This document shows positions 27,292-36,886 of a stretch of DNA of 64,000 nucleotides, in pieces (positions within the stretch are counted from its first letter, which is position 1; the number at the start of each line of letters is the position of its first letter). Both the position numbers and the translations under genes were made by a program. A model generated the notes under the pieces. It did no database searches and was not told the DNA's origin. It saw only the letters and a program-made list of their open reading frames with translations. Source of the stretch: Cryomorphaceae bacterium (GTDB lineage Bacteria; Bacteroidota; Bacteroidia; Flavobacteriales_D; SKUL01); assembly GCA_007695365.1 (NCBI GenBank), contig REDV01000140.1, positions 1-64,000 on the forward strand, written 5' to 3'.

Positions 27292-27899
27292 TCAAAGCTT
27301 TTGCACCTCATTCGCAATATAGTCTTTGATGGTTCCCCACAAAACAGGTTGAAGCATCTGAGGCATCTCTTCTTTTTCTGCGTCTTCGAAATAGTGCAGG
27401 CTTTTAATCACCATGAAAGTAGATCCATCCGGATATTTTTGCCAATAAAGATCAATGATTTCAGTCAACTTGAATCGCTGTAAAAGGAAATACAAATCGA
27501 TGAAATACTTTCTGCTGCCACGACCGGCAATTGCGTAAAGCTTCATCGCCCCAATATCCTCCAAAGAAGCCATTCTGATTTTGGACGCAGAATGAATAGG
27601 GCGAACAAAGGATAACGATAATTCACTATATCCACTTTAATTGAATCCACGCTGAACACCTGAATACTTTTGCTGCGTTTGAGTGCTGTGACCGGGCCGA
27701 AACCGGCAAGAATTCCAGCTAAATCAAGATCTTCAAGCGGTTGAATTCCAAACAAGTCAGCATCAACCGAAACGCGATGTCCTATTTGCAACGCCAGCGC
27801 AGTGCCTCCAACCAACACAAACCGGTTCAATTCCGGTTGGTTCATCAGAAAGTCTATAAGTTCCAGAAGTCGTGGGCCGACTGCTTTTTTGTGTAGCAT
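27292..27899 (-). pseudogene. AbiEii/AbiGii-type nucleotidyltransferase toxin, frameshifted
   Basis: Two overlapping frames are pieces of one gene. The upstream frame (27899 to about 27579) encodes the nucleotidyltransferase half with VGGTALALQIGHR and SVDADLF, and ends in unrelated residues. The downstream frame (from about 27578 to 27292) begins RMASLEDIGAMKLYAIAGRG, the usual continuation in this family, and ends FEDAEKEEMP. Reading five rather than four A residues (T-run 27579-27582 on the plus strand) restores ..RPKIRMASLEDIG in one frame. The gene overlaps its antitoxin partner by 46 bp. The shift may be a true mutation, phase variation, or a sequencing error. Confidence 0.82.
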
Positions 27900-28159
27900 C
27901 GAAATGCGGTTTTGTCCAGGTTGAGGTATGCTGCGATAAAAGCCAGCGTAACGTCATCCAGGCTGCGCAGGTTGGTGGTTACTTCACGGAGCGTGTCTTT
28001 ATTGTACACAGCTTGTACTATTTTCCAGTCTTCGAGTTGACCGTATTCCAACACTTGTTGAATAATTTGCGCTTTAGACCGATCAAAGTCCAGCGTGCTC
28101 CGGTCGGTGTCCCAAAACAAGTGCTTCGAAAAATCGTGTATGGTGTAATTGGCCGGCAT
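27854..28159 (-). CDS. Putative antitoxin, DUF6922-like
   Basis: 101 aa from the ATG at 28159. Contains HLFWD, then an Asp/Arg-rich stretch, QVLEYGQLEDWK and RSLDDVTLAFIAAYLN followed by FRCYT, the pattern of short Bacteroidota antitoxin-like proteins that precede AbiEii-type nucleotidyltransferases. The 3' end overlaps the toxin gene by 46 bp, typical of coupled toxin-antitoxin pairs. With the toxin frameshifted, the antitoxin is intact and may now be orphaned. The name rests on pattern memory and the partner gene. Confidence 0.72.
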   Translation of the reverse strand: MPANYTIHDFSKHLFWDTDRSTLDFDRSKAQIIQQVLEYGQLEDWKIVQAVYNKDTLREVTTNLRSLDDVTLAFIAAYLNLDKTAFRCYTKKQSAHDFWNL

Positions 28160-28224
28160 GGGGTTTAAAATTAGGGAATAAACGCTTGCTGAATGAGAAT
28201 GCGTCTCCAACACATGCCGCGGAA

Positions 28225-29268
28225 CTATATCGCCGCCTTATTCTTATTCGCCAACTGCCCACAAGCCGCATCGATATCTTTCCCGCGGCTTCGGCGAATA
28301 TTCACAATGATGTTTTTCGATTCGAGATGTGCTGCAAAGGCATCCACCTTTTCGGGGTCCGCCTGGGCAAATTCGCCGTCGTCAATGGGGTTGTATTCAA
28401 TGATATTCACCTTGCAAGGCACATTTTTGCAGAACTCCGCGAGTTCCTGAGCATCGATGAGTTCATCATTGAAGTCCTTGAAGATGATGTACTCAAAAGT
28501 GACCCGTGAGCCGGTTTTGGCGTGAAAGTACTTGAGGGATTCAGCAAGAGCTTCCAGCGAATTTTGCTCGTTGATGGGCATGATATGGTTGCGCTTCTCG
28601 TCGTTGGCAGCATGCAGCGAAAGCGCCAGGTTGAAATTCACTTCATCATCTCCGAGCTTACGGATCATTTTTTCAATTCCGGCTGTACTCACCGTAATGC
28701 GGCGTGGAGAGATGTTGAGACCTTGTTCTCCGGTAATGAGCGCAATAGAATCGAGAGTATTGCGGTAATTCAACAGCGGTTCACCCATGCCCATATACAC
28801 AATGTTGGATAAGGGTTTTCCGGTTCGCTCCATGGCTTCGCGGGCAATAATGGAAACCTGGTCGTAAATTTCGTCGCCACGCAAATTGCGTTCGCGTTTC
28901 AATCGGCCGGTAGCACAAAACTTACACGCCAGGCTGCAGCCTACCTGCGATGAAATACAGGCTGTGGTGCGGTTGGTGGTGGGTATCAACACGCCTTCTA
29001 CCACAAAGCCGTCGTGCAGTTTAAAGCCGTATTTCACGGTGCCGTCTGTACTGACCTGCTTGTCGGCGATGGAGACCGGTAATATCTCGAAATGTTCGTT
29101 GAGCAATACCCGCGTGGCCACCGAAAGGTTGGTCATTTCGTCGATGGTGGTCGTCGATTTCTTCCATAGCCATTCGTGCACCTGTTTGGCACGAAAAGCC
29201 TTTTCGCCATGCGAGGTGAGGAACGCTGTCAGCTCCTCCAGAGAAGTATTTCTCAGGTCTTTTTTCAT
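28225..29268 (-). CDS. rlmN: Dual-specificity 23S rRNA/tRNA adenine-C2 methyltransferase
   Basis: 347 aa. Radical-SAM enzyme methylating A2503 of 23S rRNA and A37 of some tRNAs. The cluster motif CSLACKFC (Cys111, 115, 118) and the later GMGEPLLNY and S-adenosyl-binding segments are present, with the N-terminal RNA-binding domain before them. Length fits. A -7 box lies 15 bp upstream of the ATG, separating it from ispD. Confidence 0.95.
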   Translation of the reverse strand: MKKDLRNTSLEELTAFLTSHGEKAFRAKQVHEWLWKKSTTTIDEMTNLSVATRVLLNEHFEILPVSIADKQVSTDGTVKYGFKLHDGFVVEGVLIPTTNRTTACISSQVGCSLACKFCATGRLKRERNLRGDEIYDQVSIIAREAMERTGKPLSNIVYMGMGEPLLNYRNTLDSIALITGEQGLNISPRRITVSTAGIEKMIRKLGDDEVNFNLALSLHAANDEKRNHIMPINEQNSLEALAESLKYFHAKTGSRVTFEYIIFKDFNDELIDAQELAEFCKNVPCKVNIIEYNPIDDGEFAQADPEKVDAFAAHLESKNIIVNIRRSRGKDIDAACGQLANKNKAAI

Positions 29269-29282
29269 GGGAATATCCGTGG

Positions 29283-29290
29283 CAAAGGTA
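29283..29290 (-). promoter_or_regulatory. -7 box (TACCTTTG) for rlmN
   Basis: TACCTTTG on the minus strand, 14 bp from the rlmN ATG and just upstream of the ispD stop region. Confidence 0.55.
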
Positions 29291-29294
29291 CGGC

Positions 29295-29978
29295 TTATCG
29301 GGCAGCGAGCACGGTTTCGGCCACGTGCAGGTGAAAGGGCACCGTGATTTTGAAGTTTTCAACGTTGCCTTCTACGAGCTCCACGCGTTCGCCCAATTGC
29401 TCTACCACGCTGGCATCGTCGGTAAACGTAGCCGAGTAATCTTGCTCATAAGCCCGTTTGAGTAATGAGGTTTTGAAGCATTGGGGTGTTTGAATACGCA
29501 CAAATCGCGAACGATCTACCCACCGGCTTTCGGAGCCATATACTTCGCGTAATGTATCATCCACCGGAAGCACCGGCACGGCAGCTCCGTACTGCTCAGC
29601 CGCAGTAAAGGCGCGTTCAATGGTTGCGGCATCCACAAATGGCCTTACGCCATCATGCACGGCAACAAGCGCTGCTTCATTCACCAGAGCCAATCCGTTT
29701 TTTACGGAGTGAAAACGCTGCTCTCCGCCGGTTGTTAACGTGTGTGGAATGTCATGCTCACAGTTGGCATACATTGCTTCCCATTCGGAGATATGATTAT
29801 GCGGCAGCACCACGATTAGTTGGATGTTAGGATCATACTCTGCAAATGCGCGCAGGGTGTGGAGCAGCACCGGCTCTCCGGCGAGTGTAAGAAATTGTTT
29901 GGGACGGTCGCAACCCATGCGGGTTCCGGAGCCTCCGGCCACGATGATAACTGCCTTGCCGGGCATCACCACAGCCAT
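29295..29978 (-). CDS. ispD: 2-C-methyl-D-erythritol 4-phosphate cytidylyltransferase
   Basis: 227 aa. Makes CDP-methylerythritol in the MEP isoprenoid route. Glycine-rich CTP site GGSGTRMG followed by PKQF, then VHDGVRPF and the DDASVVE segment. The ATG at 29978 overlaps the queA stop (TAATG), which favours it over the internal ATG four codons on. The coupling with queA is positional rather than functional. Confidence 0.94.
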   Translation of the reverse strand: MAVVMPGKAVIIVAGGSGTRMGCDRPKQFLTLAGEPVLLHTLRAFAEYDPNIQLIVVLPHNHISEWEAMYANCEHDIPHTLTTGGEQRFHSVKNGLALVNEAALVAVHDGVRPFVDAATIERAFTAAEQYGAAVPVLPVDDTLREVYGSESRWVDRSRFVRIQTPQCFKTSLLKRAYEQDYSATFTDDASVVEQLGERVELVEGNVENFKITVPFHLHVAETVLAAR

Positions 29979-31027
29979 TAGATGATCAGCATCGCGTCGC
30001 CGTAGGCCATAAAGCGATACTTTTCCTTGATGGCTACTTTGTAGGCCTCCATCACTTTATCATAACCTCCAAATGCGGCAACGGTCATCAAAAGTGTTGA
30101 CTCCGGCGCGTGCAGGTTTGAAATCATGGCGTTTGGAATGCTGAACTCGTAAGGAGGGAAAATGAACCGGTTGGTCCAGCCTTCAAATGGCTTGAGATGA
30201 CCATCGGTAGATACCGACGACTCAATGGCACGCATGGCAGTGGTGCCCACGGCGCAAACCCGCTTTTTGGCATCAATGGCGCGATTCACAATATCAGCGG
30301 CTTCCTGGGTAATAAAGGCCTGCTCAGAATCGGTTTTGTGCTTGGTGAGGTCTTCTACTTCCACCTGACGGAAGGTTCCGAGGCCTACGTGAAGCGTCAC
30401 TTCGGCAAAATTCACCCCATTTAACTCGAGGCGCTTCATAATACTCTTGCTGAAGTGCAAACCGGCTGTGGGTACTGAAACCGCACCTTCGTTCTTGGCA
30501 AAAACTGTTTGAAAACGCTCCTCATCAAGAGGTTCGGCCGGACGCCCCAGGTATTTGGGGATGGGGGTTTCACCCAATTCACGCATGGTTTTGCGGAATT
30601 CCTCATAAGGCCCTTCAAAAAGGAAACGCAGGGTTCGTCCGCGCGAGGTGGTATTGTCAATTACTTCTGCCACAAGTTCATCATTCTCACCAAAGTAGAG
30701 CTTGTTGCCGATGCGGATTTTTCGGGCAGGATCCACCAGAACATCCCACAGGAGGCTTTCGCGGTTCAGTTCGCGCAGCAGGAACACCTCAATTTTTGCA
30801 TTGGTTTTTTCCTTGTTGCCAAAAAGCCGAGCAGGAAAAACCCGTGTATTATTCATAATCAGCGCGTCGCCGTCCGAAAAGTAATTTACTATATCGCTGA
30901 ATACTTTGTGCTCGATTTCGCCGGTGTCACGGTGCAATACCATTAATCGCGCGTCTTCACGGTTATCGGCCGGGTATTGTGCAATAAGTTCGGAAGGGAG
31001 TTTAAACTTAAACTGGGAGAGCTTCAT
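29978..31027 (-). CDS. queA: S-adenosylmethionine:tRNA ribosyltransferase-isomerase
   Basis: 349 aa. Transfers the ribosyl group of SAM to preQ1 at the tRNA wobble position in queuosine synthesis. Starts [11 protein letters not shown] and shows [28 protein letters not shown] and the [13 protein letters not shown]-terminal block. Has a TATCTTCG box 33 bp upstream, so it can be expressed apart from truB, and runs straight into ispD. Confidence 0.95.
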   Translation of the reverse strand: MKLSQFKFKLPSELIAQYPADNREDARLMVLHRDTGEIEHKVFSDIVNYFSDGDALIMNNTRVFPARLFGNKEKTNAKIEVFLLRELNRESLLWDVLVDPARKIRIGNKLYFGENDELVAEVIDNTTSRGRTLRFLFEGPYEEFRKTMRELGETPIPKYLGRPAEPLDEERFQTVFAKNEGAVSVPTAGLHFSKSIMKRLELNGVNFAEVTLHVGLGTFRQVEVEDLTKHKTDSEQAFITQEAADIVNRAIDAKKRVCAVGTTAMRAIESSVSTDGHLKPFEGWTNRFIFPPYEFSIPNAMISNLHAPESTLLMTVAAFGGYDKVMEAYKVAIKEKYRFMAYGDAMLII

Positions 31028-31059
31028 GGAGGCGTTTTTTGTCCTGAATTTTGGGGCTG

Positions 31060-31067
31060 CGAAGATA
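31060..31067 (-). promoter_or_regulatory. -7 box (TATCTTCG) for queA-ispD
   Basis: TATCTTCG on the minus strand in the 57-bp gap between truB and queA, 32 bp from the queA ATG. Confidence 0.45.
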
Positions 31068-31084
31068 CGGTATCAACAGCTATT

Positions 31085-31810
31085 TTACAAAGTAGCTTTT
31101 TTGGTGTTGAGATGGTTGCACAAGTCATCGAGACTAAATGAGTCTGATACCTTGTAAGGGCCTGTTTGGGTGCGTCGTAAAGATATGAGGCAAGCTCCTG
31201 TTCCGAGGTGCTGTCCTACATCTCGGGCAAGCGATCGGACATAGGTACCCTTGGAGCAGCGTACCTCAAAATCCACTTCCGGTAGCCGAAACGCAGCAAG
31301 CGAAAAGGAATAAATTTCGATGGCTGCGGGTGGAATTTCCATGTCCTGACCCTTGCGGGCTGCTATGTATGCCTTTTTTCCGTCTACTTTTTTGGCCGAA
31401 AAAAGCGGAGGCACCTGCATTTGCGGTCCGCTCAGCGCGGCAAAGGCATCCAATACGGCTTCCTCAGTGATATGATGTGTAGGAATGTCTGTTTCAAAAG
31501 GTGTTTCCAAATCGTATGAAGGGGTGGTTCGGCCCAGCAGAAAGGTGCCGGTATAGGTTTTTTCCAGTCCGGTGAGCTCCTGTAGCCTACGTGTATAGGG
31601 GCCGGTGCAGATCAGCAGCAAACCCGTTGCCAGTGGGTCGAGTGTACCGGCGTGCCCCACCTTGATTTTTTTAATCCCATATGCCTTGCGGATGGCGTTG
31701 CGTAATTTGTTCACCACATCAAAGGAAGTCCACTCGAGTGGTTTGTCAACCAACAGAAGCTGGCCCGAGGGTGGATCGAGCTGTTCAGGTGCTTTAACGG
31801 GCTCTATCAA
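31085..31810 (-). CDS. truB: tRNA pseudouridine-55 synthase
   Basis: 241 aa from a TTG at 31810 that overlaps the uppP stop (TTGA). The frame is open to an ATG at 31912, but those codons lie inside uppP and add nothing conserved. Catalytic Asp58 is in GHAGTLDPLATG, after VDKPLEWTSFDV; the KGTYVRSLARD segment is near the C-terminus. Modifies U55 in the tRNA T-loop. Member of the ftsX-DUF3098-uppP-truB run, a familiar Bacteroidota order. Confidence 0.92.
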   Translation of the reverse strand: MIEPVKAPEQLDPPSGQLLLVDKPLEWTSFDVVNKLRNAIRKAYGIKKIKVGHAGTLDPLATGLLLICTGPYTRRLQELTGLEKTYTGTFLLGRTTPSYDLETPFETDIPTHHITEEAVLDAFAALSGPQMQVPPLFSAKKVDGKKAYIAARKGQDMEIPPAAIEIYSFSLAAFRLPEVDFEVRCSKGTYVRSLARDVGQHLGTGACLISLRRTQTGPYKVSDSFSLDDLCNHLNTKKATL

Positions 31811-32601
31811 ACGAAGAGGGTGTAAAGAATAACGGCCAGACTTACCGCAAAGCAGTACACGGAAAAGTACACCAACTTGCTCTTTTTCACCAGCGCAATC
31901 ATCACCCGGCATGCAAATACCCCGGCGATAAAGGCTGTGATAAAACCGGCGGCGAGTTGCGGGGTTTGTGAAGACTCAAGCGATAAGCCGCCGTCCAGGA
32001 TATCTTTGGCCATTTTGCCCAATATCAGCGGCACCACCATCAGGAACGAAAAACGGGCAGCCTTGGCGCGGTCAACACCCAGCATCACCGAGGTAGCAAT
32101 GGTTGCTCCAGAGCGTGATATCCCCGGAAGGATGGCGATAGCCTGTGCAATTCCGATGATTGCTGCGTTGAGCGGACTTACGGGTTTATCGGTATGGCGG
32201 GCTTTGTCTGCAAGAAACAACAGCAACCCTGTAACGGCGAGCATCCCTCCAACCAGGAGCAATTGCCCGTCGAAAAGTGCCTCAATCTCATCGTTAAAGA
32301 ACACCCCGATAAATGCGGCGGGAACCATGGATATCACTACTTTCCAAGCAAACAGGGTTTCTTCATTGATCCGAAACTGAAAAATACCTCGCAGCAATTC
32401 GGCCACGTCCTTGCGGTACACCACAATGGTGCTGAGTGCAGTGGCAGCGTGTACTACCACGGTAAACATCAAGCTCTCGGCGGGAAGGCTTTCATCGCCC
32501 AGTATGGCTTTGCCAATTTCAAGGTGGCCGCTGCTGCTCACCGGTAAAAATTCGGTGAGGCCCTGGATGATTCCCAGGATAATGGCTTCAATAATACTCA
32601 T
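31807..32601 (-). CDS. uppP: Undecaprenyl-diphosphatase (BacA type)
   Basis: 264 aa, polytopic inner-membrane enzyme that dephosphorylates undecaprenyl diphosphate to recycle the wall-lipid carrier; known to give bacitracin resistance. The catalytic signature EFLPVSSSGH is at residues 17-26 and the second motif PGISRSGAT further on. Preceded by a DUF3098 gene 24 bp away and followed by truB with a 4-bp overlap. Confidence 0.95.
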   Translation of the reverse strand: MSIIEAIILGIIQGLTEFLPVSSSGHLEIGKAILGDESLPAESLMFTVVVHAATALSTIVVYRKDVAELLRGIFQFRINEETLFAWKVVISMVPAAFIGVFFNDEIEALFDGQLLLVGGMLAVTGLLLFLADKARHTDKPVSPLNAAIIGIAQAIAILPGISRSGATIATSVMLGVDRAKAARFSFLMVVPLILGKMAKDILDGGLSLESSQTPQLAAGFITAFIAGVFACRVMIALVKKSKLVYFSVYCFAVSLAVILYTLFV

Positions 32602-32625
32602 GGATGTAGGCGTGTTGTGGCCGAC

Positions 32626-32859
32626 CTAGTCGCCCTTTTTCATGATGGCGTAAAACACCACTGCGTAACCTACCAGCGCAACGATAGGTGCAACGGTAAT
32701 CCGTCGCGGACTGAACACTTCGTAGTTAAACACGTTGGGGTCGTCGCTTCCGCCACCAATCATCAGCAAAAATCCGATGATAATCAGCGCGAGCCCTACG
32801 GCCAAAATCAGGTAATTGATTCGGGTAAAGGCAAATTGGTCTTTGGGTTCTTCGGTCAT
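32626..32859 (-). CDS. DUF3098 family small membrane protein
   Basis: 77 aa with two membrane helices (about 17-35 and 55-72) joined by a loop containing GGGSDDPNVFN and EVFSPRR, the family pattern. Conserved between ftsX and uppP in Bacteroidota, so a part in division or cell-wall lipid recycling is suggested by position only. 13 bp after the ftsX stop. Confidence 0.9.
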   Translation of the reverse strand: MTEEPKDQFAFTRINYLILAVGLALIIIGFLLMIGGGSDDPNVFNYEVFSPRRITVAPIVALVGYAVVFYAIMKKGD

Positions 32860-32872
32860 GCGTCAAAAATAA

Positions 32873-33739
32873 TCAATACAAATCATCCAGCTTTAGGCGC
32901 AGGTATCTTCCCACTGCCAAAAAAGTTGAAACGAGTGAAATCAATATCCCCGCAGCCAGCACAATGGCCAGCACGTACAAGAAGGTCTCGAGATCCTGAA
33001 GCTCAAAGAAATCGGGCATTTCCTGCTGCGCGATGTATATCAGCGCGGCCAGCATTCCCGCGGCAATCACCGCTGCATAAAAGCCATTGAGCACTCCCTG
33101 CCAGATAAACGGCCTGCGAATAAACCACGATGTTGCCCCCACCAGTTGCATACTGCGAATGGTAAAACGTCGTGCATACATGGATAGACGAATGGTGTTG
33201 TTAATGAGCGCCACGGCCACCAGTAGCAGCAAACCGCTGAAAACAAGTAAAATCAATGTGATTTTATTCACGTTTTCATACACCTGCTGAATGAGATCGG
33301 GGCTGTAAGCCACCTCGTGTACCAACGTGTTTTTCTGAAGGTCTTCGGCAATCCAGAGAATGGAATCGGGGTGGGCATATTCGGCCCGAAGCCGAATATC
33401 AATGCTCGGAAGCAGTGGGTTGAAGCCGAGAAATTCAATAAAATCCTCGCCCAATTCTTCCTTGAGGGTGTTGGCCGCTTCTTCTTTGCTCACATAACGG
33501 GTCTCGCGCGGGTAGCCTTGTGTGTCTATGGTTTTTTTGAGCTGGATGATGTCCACCTCGCGCGCATCATCGCTCAGAAAAACCTGCACCTGTATGTTCT
33601 CCTTAACATACACCGCCAGTTTGCGGGCGTTGAGTAACAACAGTGCCGCAGCTCCAATCATAAAAAGCACCAGCGAAATACCAATAATGGTGCTGGCTGC
33701 AGAACTACGGGCTCTTTTTTTGGCGTACTTGTCTTTCAT
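32873..33739 (-). CDS. ftsX: Cell division protein FtsX
   Basis: 288 aa from the ATG at 33739 (the 16 upstream codons in frame lie in the promoter region). A permease-like protein with four membrane helices and a periplasmic loop between helices 1 and 2, where murein-hydrolase activators bind. It works with the ATPase FtsE, which is not encoded here. First gene of the run ftsX, DUF3098, uppP, truB. It is divergent from leuS. Confidence 0.92.
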   Translation of the reverse strand: MKDKYAKKRARSSAASTIIGISLVLFMIGAAALLLLNARKLAVYVKENIQVQVFLSDDAREVDIIQLKKTIDTQGYPRETRYVSKEEAANTLKEELGEDFIEFLGFNPLLPSIDIRLRAEYAHPDSILWIAEDLQKNTLVHEVAYSPDLIQQVYENVNKITLILLVFSGLLLLVAVALINNTIRLSMYARRFTIRSMQLVGATSWFIRRPFIWQGVLNGFYAAVIAAGMLAALIYIAQQEMPDFFELQDLETFLYVLAIVLAAGILISLVSTFLAVGRYLRLKLDDLY

Positions 33740-33813
33740 GCTCTGACAAACGGCGCTAAAGTAACAAATGATTGTGCGTGGGCACAAAAAAAGAAGTCAG
33801 GGAGCAAAATTAC

Positions 33814-33821
33814 TAACTTCG
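33814..33821 (+). promoter_or_regulatory. -7 box (TAACTTCG) for leuS
   Basis: TAACTTCG fits TAnnTTCG, 42 bp upstream of the leuS ATG at 33864. Confidence 0.45.
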
Positions 33822-33863
33822 CCACCCCTTAAACCCATGCCCTTCGGGGCGGCATTCAGAACC

Positions 33864-36800
33864 ATGAAAGATTACCGTCATCAGGACATTGAGCGCAAAT
33901 GGCAGAAGCGCTGGAAGCAAAACGAAACCTACCGTGTAACCCAAGATTCAGAGCGCCCTAAGTTCTACGCACTCGATATGTTTCCCTACCCCTCGGGCGC
34001 TGGCCTGCACGTGGGCCATCCGCTCGGCTATATCGCCTCGGATATTCACGCGCGCTACATGCGACACAAAGGCTACAACGTACTTCACCCCATGGGCTTC
34101 GATTCCTTTGGATTGCCCGCAGAGCAATACGCCATTCAAACCGGGCAGCACCCTGCCGTTACTACCGAAAACAACATTGCGCGCTACAAAGAGCAGCTCG
34201 GTAAACTGGGCTTCAACTACGATTGGAGCCGCGAAGTACGCACTTCCGATCCGGACTATTACCGATGGACGCAGTGGATTTTCAAACAGCTCTACAACGC
34301 GTGGTACAACAAGGAGAGCAACAAGGCCGAGCCCATTGCCACCCTTATCGAAAAGTTTGAGCAAAACGGCAGCTACAATGTGCAGGCGCACGTCGAGCCC
34401 AACTGGTGGAAATCACTTTCGCCCGAAGCATTTCCCTTTTTTGGCGAGCATTTTCGCGGTGAGTTTACCGCCACCGACTGGAAGAGCATGAACGAAAAAC
34501 AGCGCGAATTGCTGCTAATGCATTTCCGCCTTACGTACCTTGCCGATACCATGGTAAACTGGTGTCCGGCCCTGGGAACCGTGCTGGCTAACGACGAGGT
34601 GAAAGACGGCCGCTCTGAACGCGGCGGACACCCCGTAGTGCAAAAACGCATGCGGCAGTGGAGCATGCGGATTACAGCCTTTGCACAGCGCCTGCTGGAT
34701 GGATTAGAGACCATCGACTGGAGCGACCACATCAAAGAAATGCAGCGCAACTGGATTGGGCGCTCTGAAGGTGCTTCCATCTGGTTTGAGCTGGACGGGC
34801 ACCCCGAAAAGATTGAGGTGTTTACTACGCGTCCCGATACCATTTTCGGTGCTTCGTTTATGGTGCTTGCGCCCGAACACGAGCTGGTTCAGCAAATCAC
34901 CTCAGCCGAGTACCGCGATAAAGTTGCGGACTACCTTCAACAGGCATCCCTCAAAACCGAGCGCGACCGACAGAGCGACGTGAAAAACGTAACGGGCCAA
35001 TTTACCGGAGCCCACGCTATTCACCCGTTCTCGGGAGAGAAAATTCCGGTTTGGATTGCCGATTACGTGCTGGCCGGATACGGCACCGGGGCTATTATGG
35101 CTGTTCCCGCCGGCGACCAGCGCGACTGGGATTTTGCGCGAAAGTTTGACATTGACATTCCCGAAATATTTGAAGGCGTTGACATCAGCGAGCAGGCCTG
35201 CGACGACAAAACGGTGAAACTCGTCAACTCGGGTTTTCTCACTGGCATGACCCCCGAAAAAGCGATACGTCTGTGCATTGAAGAACTGGAAAAAGCAGGC
35301 ATCGGACAGGGCAAAATCAACTACCGATTGCGCGATGCCGTGTTCAGCAGGCAGCGCTACTGGGGAGAGCCTTTTCCGGTGTATTACAAGGACGACGTGC
35401 CGCACTTGATTCCGGACGACCAGCTTCCGGTAGAACTCCCCGACGTGGACAAATACCTGCCCACCGAAGATGGTGAACCCCCGCTGGCCCGTGGACGAAA
35501 AGAAGACTGGAATGTGTTTGAGGGCGACCGCATGGAGTACAACACCATGCCGGGCTGGGCGGGAAGCAGTTGGTACTTTCTGCGGTACATGGACCCGCAC
35601 AACCAAACCACCTTTGCAGACCGAGCAAAAATCGACTACTGGAAACAGGTGGATTTATACATCGGCGGGGCAGAGCACGCCACCGGCCACCTGCTTTACT
35701 CGCGCTTTTGGACCAAGTTTTTGTACGACCTCGGACATATCGGGTTCGACGAGCCGTTTAAAAAGATGATCAACCAGGGGATGATACTGGGGCGGAGTAG
35801 TTTTGTGTATCGCCTTATGATTCAAACAATCCATCTCGTTAAGGAGGGTGAAACAGTTCGCTTTTATAGCCAGAGGGAATTACCTCAGATTTTAGTGCCC
35901 AAATCTTATTACGACTTCCACAATGAATGGAAGCACTTTGATGATAATCAATCAAAAAGAATCAATGACATTCTTGAGAAGATTAGGCTAAAGCTGGAGG
36001 CAAACCCTGCCAATGCAAACAGAAAATGGCATGCACAAGCTGTAGGAGTTCAAAAGCTTCACATTCCAATTGACTGTGTTGATAATGACATTCTAGACGT
36101 AAGAAAACTAGGGACATCTGTTTCAGAGTTTGATAACGCTATTGTTGTGACGGACGACAACGGGAATTACCACTGCGGCCACGAAGTCGAAAAAATGTCC
36201 AAATCCAAATTCAATGTGCAAACGCCCGATGAACTCGTAGAGCAATTCGGCGCTGACACCTTGCGCATGTACGAAATGTTCCTCGGTCCGCTGGAGCAAA
36301 GCAAACCCTGGGACACGAAGGGGATCAATGGCGTGTACAACTTCCTCAGAAAACTCTGGCGTCTGACCCACGAAAAAGACGGTGCAATGCGCGTAACCGA
36401 CGAAGCCCCCACCCGTGATGAACTGAAAGCAGTGCACAAAGCCATCAAGAAAGTAAGCGAAGACCTGGAGCGACACGCCTACAACACGGTGGTGAGTACG
36501 CTGATGATCTGCGTCAACGAACTCAGCGATCTGCAGTGTTCCAAGCGCGAAATCATCGAACCGTTGGCGATTTTGCTTTCGCCCTACGCGCCGCATTTTG
36601 CAGAAGAGCTGTGGGAAAAGCTGGGGCATTCTAAATCTATAACCGAACAAGGCTGGCCCGAGCACAACGAAGGCTACCTGGTAGAAAACAGTTTTGAGTA
36701 CCCTGTTTCGTTCAACGGCAAAACGCGGTTTAAGCTGGAGCTTCCTTTAGGCCTCGACAAAACCGAAGTAGAGAAAGCTGTGCTTGCCGACGAGCAAAGC

Positions 36801-36875
36801 GCCAAATACCTGGAAGGCAAGGCTCCGAAAAAGGTCATTGTGGTTCCCGGCAGAATTGTAAATGTGGTGGTGTAG
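33864..36875 (+). CDS. leuS: Leucyl-tRNA synthetase with AT-rich insertion near the KMSKS domain
   Basis: 1003 aa from the ATG at 33864, longer than the roughly 920-950 aa I expect in this phylum. HVGH is at residues 49-52, the editing domain carries TTRPDTIFGASF and GTGAIMAVPAGDQRD, and KMSKS is at 777-781. Between GMILGRSSFVYR and the KMSKS block, about residues 648-745 (nt 35805-36100), the sequence is longer than usual by an estimated 50-60 residues, is charged, and its DNA is clearly richer in A+T than the flanks. The frame stays open and all catalytic motifs are intact, so the enzyme is probably functional. Confidence 0.95.
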   Translation: MKDYRHQDIERKWQKRWKQNETYRVTQDSERPKFYALDMFPYPSGAGLHVGHPLGYIASDIHARYMRHKGYNVLHPMGFDSFGLPAEQYAIQTGQHPAVTTENNIARYKEQLGKLGFNYDWSREVRTSDPDYYRWTQWIFKQLYNAWYNKESNKAEPIATLIEKFEQNGSYNVQAHVEPNWWKSLSPEAFPFFGEHFRGEFTATDWKSMNEKQRELLLMHFRLTYLADTMVNWCPALGTVLANDEVKDGRSERGGHPVVQKRMRQWSMRITAFAQRLLDGLETIDWSDHIKEMQRNWIGRSEGASIWFELDGHPEKIEVFTTRPDTIFGASFMVLAPEHELVQQITSAEYRDKVADYLQQASLKTERDRQSDVKNVTGQFTGAHAIHPFSGEKIPVWIADYVLAGYGTGAIMAVPAGDQRDWDFARKFDIDIPEIFEGVDISEQACDDKTVKLVNSGFLTGMTPEKAIRLCIEELEKAGIGQGKINYRLRDAVFSRQRYWGEPFPVYYKDDVPHLIPDDQLPVELPDVDKYLPTEDGEPPLARGRKEDWNVFEGDRMEYNTMPGWAGSSWYFLRYMDPHNQTTFADRAKIDYWKQVDLYIGGAEHATGHLLYSRFWTKFLYDLGHIGFDEPFKKMINQGMILGRSSFVYRLMIQTIHLVKEGETVRFYSQRELPQILVPKSYYDFHNEWKHFDDNQSKRINDILEKIRLKLEANPANANRKWHAQAVGVQKLHIPIDCVDNDILDVRKLGTSVSEFDNAIVVTDDNGNYHCGHEVEKMSKSKFNVQTPDELVEQFGADTLRMYEMFLGPLEQSKPWDTKGINGVYNFLRKLWRLTHEKDGAMRVTDEAPTRDELKAVHKAIKKVSEDLERHAYNTVVSTLMICVNELSDLQCSKREIIEPLAILLSPYAPHFAEELWEKLGHSKSITEQGWPEHNEGYLVENSFEYPVSFNGKTRFKLELPLGLDKTEVEKAVLADEQSAKYLEGKAPKKVIVVPGRIVNVVV

Positions 36876-36886
36876 GGTAGGAACTG

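Noticed and set aside
35805-36100. Intein or intron in leuS
   Set aside because: The added part is only about 50-60 residues and lacks a Cys/Ser first residue and a His-Asn end, and the frame is continuous, so it is not an intein; no intron-like fold is evident.
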